DNA of 18,337 nt from CAYVHB01 sp964450865 (GTDB lineage: Bacteria; Bacillota; Clostridia; Saccharofermentanales; UBA5734): contig CAYVHB010000046.1 in assembly GCA_964450865.1 (NCBI GenBank), forward strand, positions 1-18,337, given 5' to 3'. Both the position numbers and the translations under genes were made by a program. The notes beneath the pieces were generated by a model. The model made no database searches. It was not told the origin of the DNA and saw nothing but the letters and a program-made list of their open reading frames with translations. Positions 14,449-18,337 of this stretch are shown one piece after another (the first letter of the stretch is position 1; each line of letters opens with the position of its first letter).

Positions 14449-15126
14449 ATGGTATTTCTTCCGGAAAACAAACCAATCGATGAATTCCTGCAAACAACCG
14501 CGCAGATCAATCATAAGGACGCGCGTATCCGTTTTGTTGCCGAATGGCTGATGGGCCGCCTGATGAATCAATCTTCTCAGCCGCAGCCATTTCAGCCGCA
14601 GCCAGCGGGCTTTGCCGATCCTGAACTGGAGCTGGTCCGCCTGACAGGGGAGTATGTTTATGCCCGGATCGTCAACACCGCTGACACGGACCATCAGCTG
14701 GTAACCCGCCGGGCTTCCGAGGTCCTCAATCAGCGCGAGGGCAGCGGCTTGAGCAAACCGCTGCTGCTGGCTGCTCTTTTACGGGCCAATGGGATTGCCA
14801 CCGGCTTTTGCTATCAGTATGTGGTCGAATCTGGACGAATGACCCCGGATGGCCAGCCCCGCCGTCAACTGCGCGTTTTGAATGCCGCCTATCTCGAGTC
14901 TATCGGCCAATGGCTGCGTCTGGATGTTCGTGGACTGGCTGCCGAGCAAGGCCAGGGATTTCCCCTGGATCAGGCAGCCCTGTCGCAAGGCTTGCGTCCG
15001 GAACTGGGTGAAACGGACTTGCTGCAGATCTGCAGTGACCCCCATCCGGTTATCATCAGGGCCCTGCAGACGGCCGCCACCTATGATCAGCTTCTCGCCA
15101 TCTGGCCGCAAACCGTGACTGAATAA
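14449..15126 (+). CDS. Transglutaminase-like protein lacking catalytic Cys and His
   Basis: A 225-residue cytosolic protein matching a bacterial transglutaminase-like family over its core. It has RRASEVLNQREGSGLSKPLL (87-106), LLAALLRANGIATGFCYQYV (106-125), then LRVLNAAYLESIGQWLRLDVRG (141-162) and SDPHPVIIRALQ (196-207). In relatives as I recall them, the first motif reads GEGICYAK with the catalytic Cys, and the second LHGLNA with the catalytic His. Here these positions are Gly100 and Arg142; only the Asp (159) remains. A QPQPFQPQP repeat occupies 44-52. Peptidase or transglutaminase activity is therefore unlikely. ATG 14449 follows GGGAAGG at about five bases. A strong terminator ends the unit. 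Confidence 0.8.
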   Translation: MVFLPENKPIDEFLQTTAQINHKDARIRFVAEWLMGRLMNQSSQPQPFQPQPAGFADPELELVRLTGEYVYARIVNTADTDHQLVTRRASEVLNQREGSGLSKPLLLAALLRANGIATGFCYQYVVESGRMTPDGQPRRQLRVLNAAYLESIGQWLRLDVRGLAAEQGQGFPLDQAALSQGLRPELGETDLLQICSDPHPVIIRALQTAATYDQLLAIWPQTVTE

Positions 15127-15143
15127 GAAATCCTGTTACAGAA

Positions 15144-15179
15144 AGGCCGGCCTGCATGGTTACTGCAAGCCGGCCTTTT
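15144..15179 (+). terminator. Intrinsic terminator after the transglutaminase-like gene
   Basis: AGGCCGGC and GCCGGCCT form an eight-pair stem extended by TGCA/TGCA across a small mismatch, with loop TGGTTAC, followed by TTTT. It is nearly symmetrical, but the T-run favours the plus strand. Confidence 0.8.
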
Positions 15180-15288
15180 GCTGGAAGGATTTATTGTTTT
15201 ATCGTGCCAGTTGTATTTTCACCCGCGTTGCGGCCGCCGCCGGCAGCCGCCGGCTGCATTTCCGGCGCGGCCCGGCACCTGGCCAGGC

Positions 15289-17148
15289 TCAGGCGTTGCC
15301 TGTCAGCCAGAGGAATTCATAGGGCCCGACAAGGACGCGGTCATTATTGAAGTCGACAGTCTTACCCTGGACGATATCATTTTTCTGGCCGAAGATCCCG
15401 TTGGCATGGAAGGCGTTGGTATTGACGAACTGGCGATCCTCGGAGAAATTGCCGATAAAAATGAAGATCTGGCCGTAGTGGTATTTGACAAAGCTGTAAA
15501 CGGCCTGTTCATAGCATTCAATGACCTTTGTATGAATGTCGCTGCGGAAAATATCATGGCTGGCGCGAATGGCGATCAGCTGTTTGAGCTTGCTGAAGAC
15601 CTGCCCCTCGTTGGTGCTCAGGATAGTGCGGTTCTCCGCCCGCTCCCAGTTGAAAAACGGCCGATGCAGCCAGCGGCTGTCGTGGGCCTTTTTCGGATCC
15701 TGCCTGTAGCTGTAGTCATTGATCGTTGCCAGCTCGTCGCCGCTGAAAAGCAAGGGAATGCCTGACTCGGCGAGGATCAGGGCATGAACCAGCAGGATGC
15801 GCTTGATGGCCAGCTCACGCTGATATTCATCGTGAGCCTGCATGGCGTATTCCAGGCCGCACAGGCTGGCCAGGGTGCCGCTGTTGCGGGCATCCATCGT
15901 TTCCGGGTTGAATTCATACAGCTCGCCGCGGGCATAGCTGAAGGAATGGTCGCCCTTGAAGAAACTGATCAGGAACTGCTTATGGACGTATGGATCAAAG
16001 CCAAGCTTATTGAGGCCTCCTTCGTCAAGGCCCCAGCCAATATCGTCATGGCAACGGACATAGTTGATCCAGCAGGCCGAATGGGGGGTTTTGAAGGCGT
16101 ATTTTTCACTGTGAGTCATCAGGCGGGCATCCCGCGTGGCCAGCGAATTCCAGATGTTGACCATGTGCGCCGCGTTATACAGGACCTGGCATTCCTCATC
16201 ATGATCGACGCCGAAATATTTGACAATCTGCCAGGGCTCAACAATCGCTTCACCTTTGAGCACGATGCTTGGGCAGACTATTTCTGCGATCAGGTAGAAC
16301 ATGCGCATCAGGATGTGGACCTGCGGCAGGTTGCGGCAGTTGGTGCCCAGCTCTTTCCACATGAACGGGATGGCGTCAAGCCGGATCACCTTGACCCCGG
16401 TGTTGGCCAGGAAGAGCAAGATGTCAATCATCTCCTGGAAAACACGGGGATTATGGTAGTTCAGGTCCCACTGGAATTCATAAAAAGAGGTGAAGACCCA
16501 CTTCTTCATCTGGTCATAATAGGTAAAATTACCCGGGGCGACCTTGGGGAAAACCTCCGGGACCGTTGCCTCAAAGGCGCTGGGTATCCGGTCGTCATCA
16601 TACATGAAATACAGGGCTTGCGCTTCCGGGTCGCCGGCCATGGCCTTCCTGGCCCACTCATGATCCTTGGCCGTGTGATTGACCACATAGTCGATGCAGA
16701 CACTGATGCCTTCCTGGCGCAGTTCGCTGACCAGGCCGCGGAATTGTTCCATATTGCCAAAGCGCGGGTCAATGGACCGATAGTCCGCCACGGCATAGCC
16801 GCCGTCGTTCTCGCCTTCCCGGGCTTGCAGCAGGGGCATGAAATGCAGGTAGTTAATGCCAAGATCCTTGAGATAGTAGATTTTATCCTGGACACCGCTG
16901 AGATTGCCGGCAAAAAGGTCGGTATACAGCATCATGCCAACCAGCTTGTTTGACATATACCAGCGCGGATCTTGCTGATCCTCGGCAATCAGTTCATCCG
17001 GACGGGACTCGTAAGCCGCACGCATAACGGCCAGCAACCGGTCAAACCAATCATCGACCCGGTTCTGCTTGCGGTAGAAGTCGGTGTAGAGCCACTTGAG
17101 TTTGTCAATTCGGCCATGCAGACGGTCCTCGAAACTTGCTTTTGTCAT
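15289..17148 (-). CDS. Amylosucrase-type GH13 enzyme
   Basis: A 619-residue cytosolic GH13 enzyme with amylosucrase architecture: an N-terminal helical region (1-65), then a TIM barrel. Motifs in order are GGYAVADYRSIDPRFGNMEQ (116-135), CIDYVVNHTAKDHEWARKAM (151-170), VIRLDAIPFMWKELGTNC (254-271, nucleophile Asp258), LKGEAIVEP (297-305, acid/base Glu300) and NYVRCHDDIGWG (362-373, Asp368). NLPQVHILMRMF and HDSRWLHRPFFNW are typical of amylosucrase and sucrose-hydrolase relatives. Amylosucrase builds alpha-1,4-glucan from sucrose; hydrolysis or an alpha-amylase-like activity is possible, and specificity cannot be settled by eye. All catalytic residues are present. ATG 17148 has GAGGTG a few bases upstream. 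Its promoter lies back to back with that of the flavodoxin gene. Confidence 0.88.
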   Translation of the reverse strand: MTKASFEDRLHGRIDKLKWLYTDFYRKQNRVDDWFDRLLAVMRAAYESRPDELIAEDQQDPRWYMSNKLVGMMLYTDLFAGNLSGVQDKIYYLKDLGINYLHFMPLLQAREGENDGGYAVADYRSIDPRFGNMEQFRGLVSELRQEGISVCIDYVVNHTAKDHEWARKAMAGDPEAQALYFMYDDDRIPSAFEATVPEVFPKVAPGNFTYYDQMKKWVFTSFYEFQWDLNYHNPRVFQEMIDILLFLANTGVKVIRLDAIPFMWKELGTNCRNLPQVHILMRMFYLIAEIVCPSIVLKGEAIVEPWQIVKYFGVDHDEECQVLYNAAHMVNIWNSLATRDARLMTHSEKYAFKTPHSACWINYVRCHDDIGWGLDEGGLNKLGFDPYVHKQFLISFFKGDHSFSYARGELYEFNPETMDARNSGTLASLCGLEYAMQAHDEYQRELAIKRILLVHALILAESGIPLLFSGDELATINDYSYRQDPKKAHDSRWLHRPFFNWERAENRTILSTNEGQVFSKLKQLIAIRASHDIFRSDIHTKVIECYEQAVYSFVKYHYGQIFIFIGNFSEDRQFVNTNAFHANGIFGQKNDIVQGKTVDFNNDRVLVGPYEFLWLTGNA

Positions 17149-17334
17149 GGGGCACCTCGCTCAATTACACATTCAGGCTAATGGACCATTGAAAACCGGG
17201 GAATGAATGGATCGTCAGACATTGAATCTTGCGGGCATACAGACACTTGCGTATTTGCGGACTTGTGGACGAAGGATGGGTGGATTTGAGCATGAAAGGC
17301 CTGCCGCATCATGCCGGGCGGCGCTTGCACAGAT

Positions 17335-17349
17335 CTGAATATATTTCAG
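17335..17349. promoter_or_regulatory. Palindrome overlapping the amylosucrase promoter, candidate operator
   Basis: CTGAA and TTCAG flank TATAT, giving a 15-bp inverted repeat that begins at the -10 box of the amylosucrase promoter and reaches the expected transcription start. This is a typical place for repressor binding. The regulator is not identified. Confidence 0.45.
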
Positions 17350-17376
17350 TGTACCGAATGGCCCTTGACAAGTCAA
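17348..17376 (-). promoter_or_regulatory. Promoter of the amylosucrase-type gene
   Basis: On the minus strand TTGACT (17371-17376) and TACACT (17348-17353) are 17 bases apart. The leader would be about 190 nt. The -35 box abuts the -35 box of the flavodoxin promoter. Confidence 0.6.
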
Positions 17377-17392
17377 TCGTATGACATAAAAT
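17365..17392 (+). promoter_or_regulatory. Promoter of the flavodoxin gene
   Basis: TTGACA (17365-17370) and TAAAAT (17387-17392) are 16 bases apart, giving a leader of roughly 90 nt. A second TATAAT at 17428-17433 has no good -35 box. The paired -35 boxes form the palindrome TTGACAAGTCAA. Confidence 0.6.
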
Positions 17393-17452
17393 CTCAAAAT
17401 CCCTGCATCGGATTGCAGGTAAAGCGTTATAATGAAATCAGAAACTGTCAGT

Positions 17453-17473
17453 GGGCTGACAGCAAGTCAGCCC
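17453..17473 (+). promoter_or_regulatory. Leader hairpin directly before the flavodoxin ribosome binding site
   Basis: GGGCTGAC and GTCAGCCC form a perfect eight-pair stem with loop AGCAA. The stem ends right beside the GGAAAGGA ribosome binding site. It could protect the transcript or modulate translation. Confidence 0.6.
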
Positions 17474-17486
17474 GGAAAGGATCACT

Positions 17487-17960
17487 ATGAAAATCGGGAT
17501 TATTGCCTACTCGCAGACAGGCAATACCTTGCAGGTTGCAGAAAAATTGGCCGACCAGCTGCGGGCCAGGAGCCATACCGTTGTCATCGAGCAGGTGACC
17601 ACAACCGCTGGTGCCGGTGGCCAGCCTGATCCACGCCATATCGAACTGGCTTATCGGCCGAATCCCAGTATCTATGAAGCCGTGGTCTTTGCCACGCCGG
17701 TTCACGGTTTTGCCGTTGCGCCGGCTATGGCCGCCTATATGAACCAGGTACCAACGCTGACCAGCAAGTCAATCACCTGCTTTGTTACGCACTATTTCCC
17801 CTTTGCCGGCCTGGGCGGCACGCAGACGGTCGCCCAGTTGAAGCGGCTCTGCCAGGCCAAAGGTGGCACTGTCATTGGAACTGGTGTGATCAACTGGTCC
17901 CGCGGCAATCGCGGACGCCAGATTGAGGACCTGGTCCGGCGCCTGGCTGATCTTTATTAG
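17487..17960 (+). CDS. Flavodoxin-like protein
   Basis: A 157-residue FMN-binding electron carrier or flavodoxin-domain reductase. The N-terminal strand and FMN-phosphate loop read IGIIAYSQTGNTLQVAEKLA (3-22). The second loop region, VVFATPVHGFAVAPAMAAYM (65-84), matches the flavodoxin fold around the isoalloxazine ring, and FVTHYFPFAGLGGTQTVAQL follows. The length suits a short-chain flavodoxin. No signal peptide is present. ATG 17487 has AAAGGA five bases upstream. The gene is transcribed divergently from the amylosucrase-type gene and sits near other redox genes, but its partner is unknown. Confidence 0.9.
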   Translation: MKIGIIAYSQTGNTLQVAEKLADQLRARSHTVVIEQVTTTAGAGGQPDPRHIELAYRPNPSIYEAVVFATPVHGFAVAPAMAAYMNQVPTLTSKSITCFVTHYFPFAGLGGTQTVAQLKRLCQAKGGTVIGTGVINWSRGNRGRQIEDLVRRLADLY

Positions 17961-17987
17961 GAGACATGTACTGAGCAGGAACGTACG

Positions 17988-18052
17988 GAGCGGGCCGGGA
18001 CGGAGGAAACCAGTATCGAGCGGGCCCGGACGGAGCGGGCCCGAGCCGGGCA
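17988..18052. repeat. G+C-rich short repeats after the flavodoxin gene
   Basis: A 17-base unit GAGCGGGCCGGGACGGA (17988-18004) recurs with one mismatch at 18018-18034 and overlaps a third partial copy. An ATGGACAG/CTGTCCAT inverted repeat (18060-18104) follows, between the two convergent genes. It has no T-run. Confidence 0.75.
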
Positions 18053-18109
18053 GGTCTGTATGGACAGTCAGTGTCATTGACGGCGAACAAGGCTGGCTGT
18101 CCATCGTAT

Positions 18110-18337
18110 TTACTGTGACTGCCGGAGATGATCCAGGTTCTGGCCAGTCAGCTCCCGCCACTTGAGCTTGTTTTTGGCCATGAATTCCCGGATTCCGTCA
18201 ATTTCGATGGGCCGGCGGATTTTTAAAGTTGTTGTCTTGACCATTTCCTGCATACTGAAGACATATTGGCGAATCGTCTTGAACGAAGGCAGACGGGTAT
18301 TGACCTCCTTGATCAGCTGCTCAAGGTACTGGCGGAT
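18110..18337 (-). CDS. Acyl-CoA synthetase (AMP-forming), C-terminal fragment (partial)
   Basis: The frame is open from the right edge to TAA at 18110-18112 (75 residues seen). The sequence around IKEVNTRLPSFKTIRQYVF, followed by EMVKTTTLKIRRPIE, matches the C-terminal lid domain of long-chain acyl-CoA synthetases (AMP-binding family). The Lys of TTTLKIRR corresponds to the catalytic lysine used for adenylate formation. After it the protein continues for about 33 residues (IEIDGIREFMAKNKLKW and on), as in several bacterial members. Substrate and full length cannot be judged because the rest lies outside the window. It converges with the flavodoxin gene. Confidence 0.82.
   Translation of the reverse strand: MRQYLEQLIKEVNTRLPSFKTIRQYVFSMQEMVKTTTLKIRRPIEIDGIREFMAKNKLKWRELTGQNLDHLRQSQ

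Noticed and set aside
15784..16953. A 389-codon open frame on the plus strand
   Set aside because: It is antisense to the well-supported amylosucrase-type gene and shows no recognisable domain or ribosome binding site; codon bias of the real gene explains it.

Overview
The window looks like a chromosomal segment of an anaerobic bacterium, most likely a G+C-rich member of the Bacillota (Clostridia). The reasons are strong AGGAGG-type ribosome binding sites, sigma-A-like TTGACA/TATAAT promoters, and gene families common in Clostridia (DUF3783, DUF438-hemerythrin-PAS, cytidylate-kinase-like protein, YqjM-type flavin oxidoreductase, clostridial-type transglutaminase). The species is not identifiable from the sequence. 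No tRNA, rRNA, insertion sequence, prophage or CRISPR array was seen.

Layout. 1-1530 (minus): two tandem RMD1/DUF155-like genes, the second cut by the left edge. 1531-1739: spacer with a pentamer-based tandem repeat. 1740-2537 (minus): a lone iolB. 2769-3299 (plus): a macrodomain protein. 3581-4588 (plus): a Fic-fold protein whose catalytic and inhibitory motifs are eroded. 4589-5670: an A-rich island holding two related, independently promoted and terminated structured RNAs; the first has an internal threefold repeat where the second has one copy. 5671-7347 (minus): a probable two-gene operon of a cytidylate-kinase-like protein fused to a PD-(D/E)XK-like domain, followed by a hypoxanthine-phosphoribosyltransferase-like protein lacking most base-binding and catalytic residues. 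7651-10078 (plus): a YqjM-like oxidoreductase and a DUF438-hemerythrin-PAS protein. 10280-13649 (minus): YyaL/DUF255 protein, DUF3783 protein and a CxxC thioredoxin. 13998-15126 (plus): a small membrane-anchored protein and a transglutaminase-like protein without catalytic Cys and His. 15289-17148 (minus): an amylosucrase-type GH13 enzyme. 17487-17960 (plus): a flavodoxin. 18110-18337 (minus): the C-terminus of an acyl-CoA synthetase.

How it fits together. The right two thirds reads as ordinary redox and carbon metabolism (OYE-type reductase, di-iron/PAS sensor, thioredoxins, flavodoxin, glucan-forming enzyme). The stretch from about 2.7 to 7.4 kb is the unusual part. It holds ADP-ribose/AMP/PRPP/nucleotide-handling folds, several of them apparently catalytically dead, around twin unassigned RNAs. 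Whether these form one system is an inference; co-transcription is supported only for the kinase-nuclease and HPRT-like pair.
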